Shown: piece after piece, positions 17,048 to 25,724 of the stretch
Layout: each line of letters starts with the position of its first letter
Numbering within the stretch: the stretch's first letter is position 1
The notes under the pieces: generated by a model
What the model saw: only the letters and a program-made list of their open reading frames with translations
Databases searched by the model: none
What the model was told of the DNA's origin: nothing
Source: Ferruginibacter sp.
Lineage (GTDB): Bacteria > Bacteroidota > Bacteroidia > Chitinophagales > Chitinophagaceae
Direction: 5' to 3'
Assembly: GCA_013141115.1 (NCBI GenBank)
Contig: JABFRP010000002.1
Coordinates: 918,647-982,646 of the forward strand
DNA: 64,000 nt
Made by a program: the position numbers and the translations under genes

Positions 17048-17866
17048 ATGAACAAATTAAAAACCATATTATTCTCTCTTCTGTGCCTCAGTGCTTCTGT
17101 GGCAATAAACGCTCAAACCGATTCAACTTTTACTTTTTTAAAAACTATTAAAGGCAATTACACCGATTTTAATGTAGATAACCTTGATAATCTTTATCTC
17201 ATTACCGCCGGCAATCAACTAAAGAAAATACGAAGTAACGGAGATTCTGTCGGCATTTTTAATGATGTAAAAAGATATGGTACCGTTTCTTCTATTGATG
17301 TTACCAATCCCTTAAAAATTTTACTCTACTATAAAAACTTTGCCACCGTGGTGGTGCTGGACAGGTTTCTCAACATCCGCAACACCATAAACTTTCGTAA
17401 AAAAAATATTTTTTCTGTACAAACCATTGCCACCTCTTACGATAATAATATCTGGTTGTTTGATGAACAGGATTATAAACTTAAAAAAATAGATGAGGAA
17501 GGAAAGCAACTACAGGAAAGTACCGACTTTAGAATGCTGTTTGATTCTGTACCCTCGCCCACTCAGTTAACCGATAAAGAAAATTTTATTTACCTGTACG
17601 ACGCTGAAAAAGGATTTTACATTTTTGATTATTATGGATCATTTAAAAACAGGTTGCCATTTTCAGGTTGGAATAATGTGGCAGTATCAGAAAAGAATAT
17701 GTACGGTTTTAAAAACAACACACTATACAGTTACGAACTTAACTCACTTACATTAAAAGAGTATCAACTACCCTCTTTACTGGGAGATTATGTAGCTATA
17801 AAAGCCGTCAATGGAAAAATTTATTTACTTAAAGATGATGGCATTTATATTTACCAGGTTAAGTAG
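17048..17866 (+). CDS. Secreted beta-propeller-like protein of unknown function
   Basis: A 272-residue protein with a signal peptide (SVAINAQT, cleavage near residue 23). The rest consists of repeated short beta-strand segments such as LDNLYLITAGNQLKKI, NIWLFDEQDYKLKKI and KIYLLKDDGIYIY, which suggests a propeller of NHL or similar blades. It directly follows the lpxH-like gene. I do not recognise a named family. Confidence 0.65.
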   Translation: MNKLKTILFSLLCLSASVAINAQTDSTFTFLKTIKGNYTDFNVDNLDNLYLITAGNQLKKIRSNGDSVGIFNDVKRYGTVSSIDVTNPLKILLYYKNFATVVVLDRFLNIRNTINFRKKNIFSVQTIATSYDNNIWLFDEQDYKLKKIDEEGKQLQESTDFRMLFDSVPSPTQLTDKENFIYLYDAEKGFYIFDYYGSFKNRLPFSGWNNVAVSEKNMYGFKNNTLYSYELNSLTLKEYQLPSLLGDYVAIKAVNGKIYLLKDDGIYIYQVK

Positions 17867-17960
17867 CGAGACGTGAGTGGTGAACCGTCAGTTGTGAGTG
17901 AGCGAATGTAATTGATGACTATCTTACTTTTACTCCCGCCTCACCACTCACGTCTCACGC
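17867..17960. repeat. Long inverted repeat between the propeller gene and mscS
   Basis: Fifteen bases at 17869-17883 (AGACGTGAGTGGTGA) pair perfectly with 17941-17955, and weaker pairing extends outward. It begins at the stop codon of the upstream gene and may end that transcript. It looks like a dispersed repeat; no other copy is in this window. Confidence 0.6.
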
Positions 17961-17980
17961 CTTTGTTGTAATTTCATTCT

Positions 17981-19084
17981 ATGGATTTTTTAGATCAGGT
18001 TTATTTAGATAACAGCATTAAAAGTTACTGCATAGTTGCCGGCATCATTCTGCTGATGCTTATTTTAAAAAGGTATTTCTCCCGCTACATTGCAGCATTA
18101 CTCTATCGTTTATTTCATCGCATTTGGAAAAATGTGGCCAAACAAAATTTTATCGATCTTGTAATTGGCCCTTTAGAGTGGTTCTTATCTATTTTAATTG
18201 CTGTATTTGCCATTGACAAATTAAACTTTCCCTCGGCCTGGCATTTTAAAATTTATGGGCATACGTTAGATGATATTTTAACCAGGTTTGGTATTGGCAT
18301 TATCATCATTTCCTTTACATGGTTCTTATTAAGGATAATTGATTTTATTGCGCTGGTGCTGGAAAACAGGGCAGCCAGCACTGCTGATAAAACCGATGAC
18401 CAGCTAGTTGTTTTCTTTCGTGATTTTTTAAAAGTGATCATTGGCATTATTGGCATTCTTATGCTTATAAAAGCCTGCTTTAATCAACCAATAGGTAATT
18501 TATTAACCAGCCTTAGTATTGTAGGCGCAGCGGTAGCATTAGCCGCTAAAGAAAGCCTGGAAAACCTGATTGCCTCTTTCATCATTTTTTTCGACAAGCC
18601 CTTTTCGGCCGGGGATACCGTAAAAGTAAATAACATAACAGGTACTGTTGAAAAAATAGGTTTACGCAGCACCCGTATCCGTACAGCAGATAAAACTTTA
18701 GTAACAGTACCCAATAAACAAATGGTGGATAGTGCAGTTGACAACTGGAGCCTGCGTACACATCGCCGTGCCGAAATTAAACTGGAATTGGCAGGTAATA
18801 CATCTGCCACTGCTTTGCAAATGATCATTAACGGCATTAAAGAAAAGTTTGAAATGGATAACCAGCGTATCGATTCTTACACTGTCCATCTTACTGAAAT
18901 AAATAAAACAGGTAACACCATACAGGCAGAGTACTTTACTCACCCTATAGCAATGGAGGAGTTTATAACTATGAAAGAAAGCTATTACTTTTTTGTAAAG
19001 AAATTGATGGAAGATAATAAACTGGTGATGAGCAATGCCAATGTTATAGATGAGCTTTTAAGCAGGATAGCTCCGGCAGAGTAA
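17981..19084 (+). CDS. Mechanosensitive channel of the MscS family
   Basis: A 367-residue inner-membrane protein with four or five hydrophobic segments. The pore-lining helix and beta domain are visible: LLTSLSIVGAAVALAAKESLENLIASFIIFFDKPFSAGDTVKV, then GTVEKIGLRSTRIRT and VPNKQMVDSAVDNWS. Such channels open under membrane tension and protect against osmotic downshock. It stands alone, convergent with the gene at 19086. Confidence 0.92.
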   Translation: MDFLDQVYLDNSIKSYCIVAGIILLMLILKRYFSRYIAALLYRLFHRIWKNVAKQNFIDLVIGPLEWFLSILIAVFAIDKLNFPSAWHFKIYGHTLDDILTRFGIGIIIISFTWFLLRIIDFIALVLENRAASTADKTDDQLVVFFRDFLKVIIGIIGILMLIKACFNQPIGNLLTSLSIVGAAVALAAKESLENLIASFIIFFDKPFSAGDTVKVNNITGTVEKIGLRSTRIRTADKTLVTVPNKQMVDSAVDNWSLRTHRRAEIKLELAGNTSATALQMIINGIKEKFEMDNQRIDSYTVHLTEINKTGNTIQAEYFTHPIAMEEFITMKESYYFFVKKLMEDNKLVMSNANVIDELLSRIAPAE

Positions 19085-19085
19085 T

Positions 19086-19487
19086 TTATACAATACCATT
19101 CCATTTTGCGGCTTCTTCTTTTTCTGCAATGGCTTTTTTTCTGAGTTCTTTTTGGGCATCGCCTGAGTATAGCAATGCAACAATGATCAGTAAGTAGGCC
19201 AGCAGTATTAGCAGCACCAAAGAAAATGCCAGCGATAAGATCATAAATCCTTCCAGCAAAAAAATTAATATCGCACTAATAAAAAGAAGGCGCAGCGCAA
19301 CTGTTGATTTCCGCATCAGCAATACAAACCCCGTAATACATAAGATGTATACACCAATGATGGTAAAAGTTATCCAGCCGGGTATCATAAAAAACATATG
19401 CTGTATTAAACAGGCAATGGAAATCATCACACCAAATAAACCTGCGTTTTCGCAAAAGCTTTCCTGCTGCCTTGTAAGAGATGTCAT
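19086..19487 (-). CDS. Small integral membrane protein, family unknown
   Basis: A 133-residue protein with about four hydrophobic segments (about 15-28, 33-57, 65-82 and 84-106) and a charged C-terminal tail (KELRKKAIAEKEEAAKWN). No family is recognised. It starts 7 bases after the stop of the thioredoxin-like gene and is probably cotranscribed with it. Confidence 0.65.
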   Translation of the reverse strand: MTSLTRQQESFCENAGLFGVMISIACLIQHMFFMIPGWITFTIIGVYILCITGFVLLMRKSTVALRLLFISAILIFLLEGFMILSLAFSLVLLILLAYLLIIVALLYSGDAQKELRKKAIAEKEEAAKWNGIV

Positions 19488-19494
19488 ATAATTT

Positions 19495-20013
19495 TTACAG
19501 CTTGTTTAGTATATCTGCCAGTTCCTTATCCCATTTACCTGTTGTTCCGTATTCCACCACACGGCCGGCTTCTTTGCCATCTTTCATAATAATTATGGTA
19601 GGTACATTTTTAATGTTGAAGGCTTCGGTAATACTGGCTAAAGATTTTTTTGCCCGGTTAACACCAAAAAAACTAATGGCATTATCGGCAACGCCACTCA
19701 TTTCCTGCAGCTTAAAAAACTTGGGTAAAATAAATTGTGTATCCTCACACCAGGTGCCACCAAATACCACAAACTGCACTTTGGTTTTGGCTCTTTCAAA
19801 AGCAGATAACGTTGCAGTATCAGGTTTATAACTGGCGGCGCTGCTGTTATACCATCTGTAGGTGCTGTCGTTTTGAACAACATATTTATTAATGATGCCC
19901 CGTAGTATATGCTGCTCCGGGTGATTCTCGTCTTTCAAAATTTCGTACTGTGCCTGGCTAAATGCATTTACCGATAATACACTGCAAAATAAAACTGCGG
20001 CTAAAAATTTCAT
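19495..20013 (-). CDS. Secreted thioredoxin-fold protein with a single active-site cysteine
   Basis: A 172-residue protein with a signal peptide (SVNAFSQA, about residue 20). The thioredoxin fold is clear from VQFVVFGGTWCEDTQFILPKFF and the cis-proline motif NVPTIIIMKDG. The active site reads WCEDT, so the second cysteine of CxxC is replaced by Thr. That makes a dithiol oxidoreductase unlikely and a monothiol or redox-inactive role more likely. Confidence 0.82.
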   Translation of the reverse strand: MKFLAAVLFCSVLSVNAFSQAQYEILKDENHPEQHILRGIINKYVVQNDSTYRWYNSSAASYKPDTATLSAFERAKTKVQFVVFGGTWCEDTQFILPKFFKLQEMSGVADNAISFFGVNRAKKSLASITEAFNIKNVPTIIIMKDGKEAGRVVEYGTTGKWDKELADILNKL

Positions 20014-20101
20014 TCAGTTAAAATTAATGGTGGAAAAAATTCAGTGGGCTAAAGTTCTGTGTTAAGCACCTTTTGAAAAAAACAATTTTGTTAATAACGG
20101 G

Positions 20102-20707
20102 TTATAGGTTTGCCTTTAACTCATTTAAAAAGCCTTTTAGCTTTTTCAGCGATTCTATCATGGCAAATTTTTCATCTGCCTTTTTATTGTTTTTTAAAAA
20201 CTCTTTGGCACCTTCAATAGTATATTTTCTTTCTCTTAATAAACTATAGATCAATTTTAAATTCTTTACATCCTCTGGCCTGAACAATCGGTCACCTTTG
20301 CCATTTTTCTTTGGCTTTAAAATATCAAACTCATTTTCCCAGTAACGGATCAGGCTCTGGTTTACCTTAAACATTTCGGCAACCGTACCAATAGCATAAT
20401 ACATTTTTTCAAACAACACTTCATCTTCCGGCACTTCAATCAAATCAACCCCGGCATCCATATCTTTCAAACTCATGCGGCCACGGGTTTGTTTTTTATT
20501 ATGCTTTTTTTTAGGTTTTACAATTACAGAAGGCACTTCGGTTAAATCAACAATCTCGGGTTCTGCTTCAAGTTCAATTACAGTTTCAATTACAGTTTCT
20601 TTTTCAACAATTTTCTCTTCAATGGCAGCCACAGGTTTTACTTCCGGTTCTTTAGCTACCGGCGGTAAACTGTCAAAGTCAAAAGCTATTTGTGTTTGTT
20701 CGGCCAT
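20102..20707 (-). CDS. MerR-type transcriptional regulator
   Basis: A 201-residue protein starting MAEQTQIAFDF at 20707. After an acidic, low-complexity N-terminal region (about 15-75), the MerR winged helix follows: YYAIGTVAEMFKVNQSLIRYWENEF, then GDRLFRPEDVKNLKLIYSLLRERKYTIEGAKEFL. The C-terminus is a short coiled coil. No cysteine metal site is seen, so the inducer is unknown. It lies 49 bases after the M23 gene stop on the same strand; the pair looks conserved in relatives, from memory. Confidence 0.88.
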   Translation of the reverse strand: MAEQTQIAFDFDSLPPVAKEPEVKPVAAIEEKIVEKETVIETVIELEAEPEIVDLTEVPSVIVKPKKKHNKKQTRGRMSLKDMDAGVDLIEVPEDEVLFEKMYYAIGTVAEMFKVNQSLIRYWENEFDILKPKKNGKGDRLFRPEDVKNLKLIYSLLRERKYTIEGAKEFLKNNKKADEKFAMIESLKKLKGFLNELKANL

Positions 20708-20756
20708 TTTTTTATAAAAATAAACAAGTATAATCAATATTACCGCTCAGGGGTAA

Positions 20757-21728
20757 TTAATCAAAACTTTTGGCACTGCCGGTAGCAGCAATTTTTAATA
20801 CCCTGTCGTACTGCTCTGCATTTAAGTCATTAAAGAAAAAGTAAACGGGGTCAACCGGTACACCATTAATGTGTACTTCGTAATGGCAATGCGGCCCGGT
20901 ACTTGCACCAGTGCTGCCCACCCAACCTATTACTTCGCCACGTTTTACCCGCTGGCCATCTCTTGCTTTTATACGCACCATGTGCATGTACACCGTTTGA
21001 TAACCATAACCATGATTAATAATTACATGATTACCCGTACCAGTGCTTGGCCCGGCTGTGGTAACAGTACCATCACCCGTTGCATAAATTGGCGTGCCCT
21101 GCGGTGCTGTAAAATCAAGACCGTTGTGCATTTTTGCAATACCGTAAATAGGATGTATCCTGTAGCCAAAACCGCTGGCAATCCTTGTTAATTCTTTATT
21201 ACTCACCGGTTGTATTGCAGGAATACTGGCCAGTTTATTTTCCTGGTTGCTGATCAATTTCTCAATCACACCATAACTTTCAAACTGGTATGCAACACGT
21301 GCGGTAATATTGTTCAGCGTTTTTGCAATATCAGTACCCAGTTCATCTTCATTTTTCAAACTTATTTTTTCCAGCTCCTTCTTTTGTTCAATCATTTTGG
21401 TTCTGGCGCTATCGGTTAAAGGATTGGCCTCAAAAATAGAACGGTACACTTCGTTATCCCGCTTTTCCAACTCGGCCATTTGTTGCTGCAATGTTTTAAC
21501 CTTGCTATTGAGTACTGTATAATTATCCTTCATATAATTATACTTCAAATTGCCTTCCTTATCAGTTGCCGAAGGTACAAACCTGGTATACACAGTAATA
21601 ATAATAAAGCTGCTAACCGCCAGTGCCGAAAGAAAACCAAATATCCGCAACAGCTTAACCCTTAAAGGAGTTACCAGCTTCTCGTAACGAAGTGTATTGG
21701 TGTTATAGAAATACTTAATTTTCTTCAT
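20757..21728 (-). CDS. Membrane-anchored M23 metallopeptidase with coiled coil
   Basis: A 323-residue protein. An N-terminal membrane segment (about 28-47) is followed by a coiled-coil region (about 65-135) and an M23 domain near the C-terminus. The zinc motifs are MHNGLDFTAPQGTP (His and Asp) and GPHCHYEVHI (HxH). This architecture fits envelope peptidases or NlpD/EnvC-like factors in cell division. Its promoter region is shared divergently with alaS. Confidence 0.88.
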   Translation of the reverse strand: MKKIKYFYNTNTLRYEKLVTPLRVKLLRIFGFLSALAVSSFIIITVYTRFVPSATDKEGNLKYNYMKDNYTVLNSKVKTLQQQMAELEKRDNEVYRSIFEANPLTDSARTKMIEQKKELEKISLKNEDELGTDIAKTLNNITARVAYQFESYGVIEKLISNQENKLASIPAIQPVSNKELTRIASGFGYRIHPIYGIAKMHNGLDFTAPQGTPIYATGDGTVTTAGPSTGTGNHVIINHGYGYQTVYMHMVRIKARDGQRVKRGEVIGWVGSTGASTGPHCHYEVHINGVPVDPVYFFFNDLNAEQYDRVLKIAATGSAKSFD

Positions 21729-21812
21729 ACTTTATTTCCCGGAAAGGAAACGTTGTTATCGGGGTTTTTGTTGTTTTTGTAACCAGCCTAAGCAATTATG
21801 ATAGGATACTTG

Positions 21813-21820
21813 CAAATATA
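21813..21820 (-). promoter_or_regulatory. TAnnTTTG -7 box for the M23 gene
   Basis: The minus strand reads TATATTTG, giving a leader of about 80 bases to the start at 21728. Confidence 0.5.
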
Positions 21821-21878
21821 TTTTGTACTTATCCCATCTTTATTCATTCCTACCCTTTTCCATAATCTTCGCTGACAG

Positions 21879-21904
21879 TTCCCCCTTTAGGGGGCGGAGG
21901 GGGC
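21879..21904. repeat. CCCTTTAGGGGG-type repeat
   Basis: Reads GTTCCCCCTTTAGGGGGC followed by GGAGGGGGC. It is the same repeat family as at 10008-10030, and lies just upstream of the alaS promoter. Confidence 0.6.
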
Positions 21905-21915
21905 ATCTTTTTTAT

Positions 21916-21923
21916 TACCTTTG
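21916..21923 (+). promoter_or_regulatory. TAnnTTTG -7 box for alaS
   Basis: TACCTTTG followed by CC, the same octamer as upstream of gatB and tatC. The leader would be about 70 bases. Confidence 0.55.
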
Positions 21924-21995
21924 CCACCGTTAAACAAAAGTGTACAAATATAGGCCGTTACACTACAAAAATCAACCCAAATAAATAGTTGTTAT

Positions 21996-24869
21996 ATGAT
22001 GACAAGTGCTGAGATACGTCAACAATTCCTCGACTTTTTTAAATCCAAAGGACATACCATAGTGCCATCGGCACCAATTGTTGTAAAAAATGACCCCACA
22101 CTTTTGTTCACCAATGCCGGCATGAACCAGTTTAAAGATTACTTTTTGGGTAATAAAAAAGCACCTTATACCAGAGCCGCCGATACTCAAAAATGCTTAA
22201 GGGTTAGCGGTAAACATAATGATTTGGAAGAAGTGGGTGTGGATACTTATCACCATACCATGTTTGAAATGTTGGGTAACTGGAGCTTTGGAGATTACTT
22301 TAAGGCAGAAGCCATTGCCTGGAGCTGGGAATTACTGACTGATGTTTACAAATTAGATAAAGACCGTTTGTATGTATCGGTTTTTGAAGGTGACGAAAAA
22401 GAAGGCATCCCAGCATCCAAAATCGCTTTAGCCGAATGGAAAAAGATTGTGCCGGAAAGTCAGATCATCTTTGGTAATAAAAAAGATAACTTTTGGGAAA
22501 TGGGCGATACCGGCCCCTGCGGCCCTTGTACCGAAATACATGTAGATTGCCGAACCGAAGAAGAAATAGCCAAAATACCCGGAAGAGATTTAGTGAATAA
22601 AGATCATCCGCAGGTAATAGAAATATGGAACAATGTATTTATACAATATAATCGTAAAAAAGATGGCAGCCTTGAGCCATTGCCTGCTACACATGTAGAT
22701 ACAGGTATGGGCTTTGAAAGATTAACAAGAGTCATTCAAAAAAAGCAGAGTAATTACGATACCGACATTTTTACCGGCACCATCGCTGCTACTGAGAAAA
22801 TTACCAATAAAAAATATACTGCAGCGGATGATAAGGAAAGTGTTGCGTTTCGGGTAATTGCCGATCATATACGAGCTATCAGTTTTACCATTGCCGATGG
22901 ACAATTACCATCTAACACGGGTGCAGGCTATGTGATCCGGCGCATCCTTCGCCGTGCCGTTCGGTATTACTATTCTTATTTAGATTATAAACAGCCGCTG
23001 TTATACCAGTTGTTACCGGTAATTGCAACACAGTTTGAAAATGTTTTTCCGGAATTAAATCAGCAGTTGGATTTTGTGAGTAAGGTTATTAAAGAAGAAG
23101 AAGAAGCGTTTTTAAGAACTATAGATTCTGGTTTTGGAAATATTGATGAATATTTTGATCATTGGAAAAAAGTAAAAAATTTTCTTTCGAACATTACAAC
23201 TATTGAGTTTAAGGAGAATGAAAGAAAGGAGTTTCTAGTATCTCGAAATTTTATTGTTCATCATCCTTTTTTTAAGGCATCTGGTTTAGATGCAATTCAA
23301 GATTATTATCAAGCATCGTTGACAAATAATCTGGATTTGATGTTATTAAAAAGTTATACAGAAACAAAGCTTAATTCTAAAAATTTTAATGATGAAGTTA
23401 AGAAAGCTATTAATCAACCATTAAAAATCAATGGGAGTTTTGCTTTTAAATTACAGGACACTTTCGGCTTCCCTTTGGATTTAACCCGTTTAATAGCATC
23501 AGAGCATGGTTGGTTAGTTGATGAAGCTGGTTTTGAAGTAGAAATGCAGCAACAAAAAAATCGCTCCCGTGCAGCTACTGCAATGGAAACCGAAGACTGG
23601 ATAACAGTAAATGATATTGCTACTTCAAAATTTGTGGGCTACGATAGTTTAGAAACCAAAGCTAAAATCATCAAATACAGGAAAGTTAGTGGTAAAGGAA
23701 AAGAATTGTACCAAATAGTTTTAGATACCACACCCTTTTACGCTGAAAGCGGCGGACAGGTTGGAGATAGCGGCTCCCTCTCCTTTGGAGAGGGGTGGGG
23801 TGAGGTCAACATTATCGATACCAAAAAAGAAAACGACCTCATCATTCATTTTGCAGAAACCATTCCTGCTGATCTAAGCGGCGAAGTAATTGCAAAAGTT
23901 GATACATCAAGAAGAAAAAATATCACCGTTCACCACAGCGTTACCCATTTAATGCACGCTGCTTTACGCAAAGTACTCGGCACACACGTAGCACAAAAAG
24001 GTAGTTTGGTAAATGAAGAACATTTGCGTTTCGACTTTAGCCATTTTGCAAAAATGACAGACGAGGAAATTGCTGCCGTAGAAAAACTGGTGAATGAAAA
24101 AATAAGGGAAAATATTCCTGTTGTAATTAAAGAAATGAAAAAAGATGAAGCGGTAGCTTTAGGTGCAATGGCTTTGTTTGGCGAAAAATATGGCGATGTG
24201 GTTAGAGTGGTAATGATGGATCCGAATTACTCTATTGAACTATGCGGTGGTACGCATGTAGGCAGCACCGGCGAACTGGGTTTGTTTAAAATAAAAAGCG
24301 AAGGTGCTGTAGCAGCAGGTGTAAGAAGGATTGAAGCTATATGTGGTGTGGCAGCAGAAAACTATGTAAACAATTTATCTGCAACCATCAGCGAAATTGG
24401 CGGGCTGTTAAAAAACCCGAAAGATATTGGCAAGTCGATAGAAAATTTGCAAACTGAAAATGCTTCTCTTAAAAAACATATCGAAGCACTGGAAGCAAGG
24501 CAACTGGTAATTATCAGGAATGAACTGTTACAAAAAGATGAGATCATCAATAACGTAACATTTATTGGCGAAATAATTGAAGTAAGCAGTGCCGATGCAT
24601 TAAAGAAATTGTGTTTCGATTTGAAAAATAAATTGCACGATCATGTAGCTGTGCTTTGTGCCAATATAGATGGCAAACCATTTGTTGCGGTGGGCATCAG
24701 CGATACTGTTGTTGCGGCAAAAAATTTAGATGCCGGTAAAATTATTAAAGAGCATATTGCCCCATTAATAAAAGGCGGCGGTGGCGGACAAAAGAATTTA
24801 GCTACTGCCGGCGGACAGGATGTAAGTAATTTAAAAACCGTGATTGAAAAAGTAAAATCATTATTATAG
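21996..24869 (+). CDS. alaS: Alanine--tRNA ligase with an internal insertion
   Basis: A 957-residue class II synthetase that charges tRNA-Ala. It starts with EIRQQFLDFFKSKGHTIVPSAPIVVKNDPTLLFTNAGMNQF; the editing domain has HHSVTHLMHAALRKVLG and CGGTHV, and the C-Ala part ends GGGGGQKNLATAGGQ. Relatives are usually near 870-880 residues. The excess is an insertion of about 85-90 residues (about 388-477, nt 23157-23427) between EEEAFLRTIDSG and FAFKLQDTFGFPLDLTRL, in sequence I do not recognise. A second, short anomaly at residues 593-604 is encoded by a dispersed repeat. Start ATG at 21996 or 21999. Confidence 0.96.
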   Translation: MMTSAEIRQQFLDFFKSKGHTIVPSAPIVVKNDPTLLFTNAGMNQFKDYFLGNKKAPYTRAADTQKCLRVSGKHNDLEEVGVDTYHHTMFEMLGNWSFGDYFKAEAIAWSWELLTDVYKLDKDRLYVSVFEGDEKEGIPASKIALAEWKKIVPESQIIFGNKKDNFWEMGDTGPCGPCTEIHVDCRTEEEIAKIPGRDLVNKDHPQVIEIWNNVFIQYNRKKDGSLEPLPATHVDTGMGFERLTRVIQKKQSNYDTDIFTGTIAATEKITNKKYTAADDKESVAFRVIADHIRAISFTIADGQLPSNTGAGYVIRRILRRAVRYYYSYLDYKQPLLYQLLPVIATQFENVFPELNQQLDFVSKVIKEEEEAFLRTIDSGFGNIDEYFDHWKKVKNFLSNITTIEFKENERKEFLVSRNFIVHHPFFKASGLDAIQDYYQASLTNNLDLMLLKSYTETKLNSKNFNDEVKKAINQPLKINGSFAFKLQDTFGFPLDLTRLIASEHGWLVDEAGFEVEMQQQKNRSRAATAMETEDWITVNDIATSKFVGYDSLETKAKIIKYRKVSGKGKELYQIVLDTTPFYAESGGQVGDSGSLSFGEGWGEVNIIDTKKENDLIIHFAETIPADLSGEVIAKVDTSRRKNITVHHSVTHLMHAALRKVLGTHVAQKGSLVNEEHLRFDFSHFAKMTDEEIAAVEKLVNEKIRENIPVVIKEMKKDEAVALGAMALFGEKYGDVVRVVMMDPNYSIELCGGTHVGSTGELGLFKIKSEGAVAAGVRRIEAICGVAAENYVNNLSATISEIGGLLKNPKDIGKSIENLQTENASLKKHIEALEARQLVIIRNELLQKDEIINNVTFIGEIIEVSSADALKKLCFDLKNKLHDHVAVLCANIDGKPFVAVGISDTVVAAKNLDAGKIIKEHIAPLIKGGGGGQKNLATAGGQDVSNLKTVIEKVKSLL
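23774..23806. repeat. Dispersed GC-rich repeat inside alaS
   Basis: The run TCCCTCTCCTTTGGAGAGGG and its extension GTGGGGTGAGG match a repeat type usually seen between genes in this phylum. Here it is translated in frame as SLSFGEGWGEV in the editing-domain region. Confidence 0.65.
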
Positions 24870-24888
24870 GTTAACTTCTTTTTTTGTG

Positions 24889-24914
24889 AGGGAAGTTTTT
24901 AATTAAGCTTCCCT
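24889..24914 (+). terminator. Intrinsic terminator after alaS
   Basis: A 10-bp stem with one G-T pair (AGGGAAG.../...CTTCCCT), then TTTTT, 20 bases after the alaS stop. Confidence 0.75.
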
Positions 24915-24931
24915 TTTTTAATTTTATTACA

Positions 24932-25444
24932 ATGAATATTATATTAGAAACACCCCGTTTAATACTCCGCCAATTTACCGAAGCGGATACCCCTTTGCTG
25001 GTACAACTCAACAGTAACCCCGAAGTATTAAAATATTTGCATGAGCCGCCGCTTGAAACAGAAGAACAGGCCTTGCATATCATCAACACCATCATCTTAC
25101 CGCAATACAAAAATAATTTAGGCCGCTGGGCCATCCATTTAAAAAGCAGTAACCAATTTATTGGCTGGTGCGGTTTAAAATACCTGGCCGAAAGGGATGA
25201 AATAGATCTTGGCTACAGATTAATGAAACCTTTTTGGGAATATGGCTATGCCTTTGAAGCTGCAAAGTATACATTAGAATATGGCTTTAACCAACTGCAT
25301 TTAAAAACCATTTTTGGAATGGCGCATATTGAGAATATCGCCTCACTAAAAATTCTGGAAAAAATTGGCATGCAGTTTATAAAAGAGGATGTGGTGGATA
25401 ATTGCCCGGTAAAAACTTTCAGTATATCTAACCCCAATAATTAA
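24932..25444 (+). CDS. GNAT family N-acetyltransferase (RimJ/RimL-like)
   Basis: A 170-residue acetyltransferase. It has the family opening LETPRLILRQFTEADTPLLVQL, and the acetyl-CoA-binding region GYRLMKPFWEYGYAFEAAKYTLEYGF, followed by NIASLKILEKIGM. Members acetylate N-termini of ribosomal proteins, other proteins or small molecules; the substrate here is unknown. It stands alone between two terminators. Confidence 0.88.
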   Translation: MNIILETPRLILRQFTEADTPLLVQLNSNPEVLKYLHEPPLETEEQALHIINTIILPQYKNNLGRWAIHLKSSNQFIGWCGLKYLAERDEIDLGYRLMKPFWEYGYAFEAAKYTLEYGFNQLHLKTIFGMAHIENIASLKILEKIGMQFIKEDVVDNCPVKTFSISNPNN

Positions 25445-25467
25445 CCCAGCCTGCGGCTTGGTTTTTT
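25443..25467 (+). terminator. Intrinsic terminator after the acetyltransferase gene
   Basis: Hairpin CCCAGCC-TGC-GGCTTGG with one mismatch, then TTTTTT. It overlaps the stop codon region. Confidence 0.65.
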
Positions 25468-25468
25468 C

Positions 25469-25566
25469 TGCCACGGATTACACAGATTTTTACAGATAAA
25501 AGACAAATACATTTATCCAATAGAAGGGTTTTAAAAAATCTGTGAAAATCTGTGCAATCCGTGGCC
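25469..25566. repeat. Long inverted repeat of the CCACGGATTACACAGA type
   Basis: Left arm 25469-25498 and right arm 25538-25566 are imperfect inverse copies (GCCACGGATTACACAGAT against ATCTGTGCAATCCGTGGC) around a 39-base spacer. This kind of repeat is scattered through many bacterial genomes as a non-autonomous element. A further repeat-like piece (CTTCCGTGCTTCTGTGGCA) follows at 25598-25616. Confidence 0.75.
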
Positions 25567-25681
25567 AATCTTTTTTGCAAAAAGACAAATTCTTCGCTTC
25601 CGTGCTTCTGTGGCAGTTTCCAAAATTTTGTTAAAGCAAATAAATTATCTGCGAAAGATTTCGTAATTAAAAAAATCTCCC

Positions 25682-25689
25682 TATTTTTG
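25682..25689 (+). promoter_or_regulatory. TAnnTTTG -7 box for the PDZ gene
   Basis: TATTTTTG, ending 35 bases before the ATG at 25725. Confidence 0.45.
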
Positions 25690-25724
25690 ACCTACTAAAA
25701 ATTTCGTACATAAAATATAAAGTC

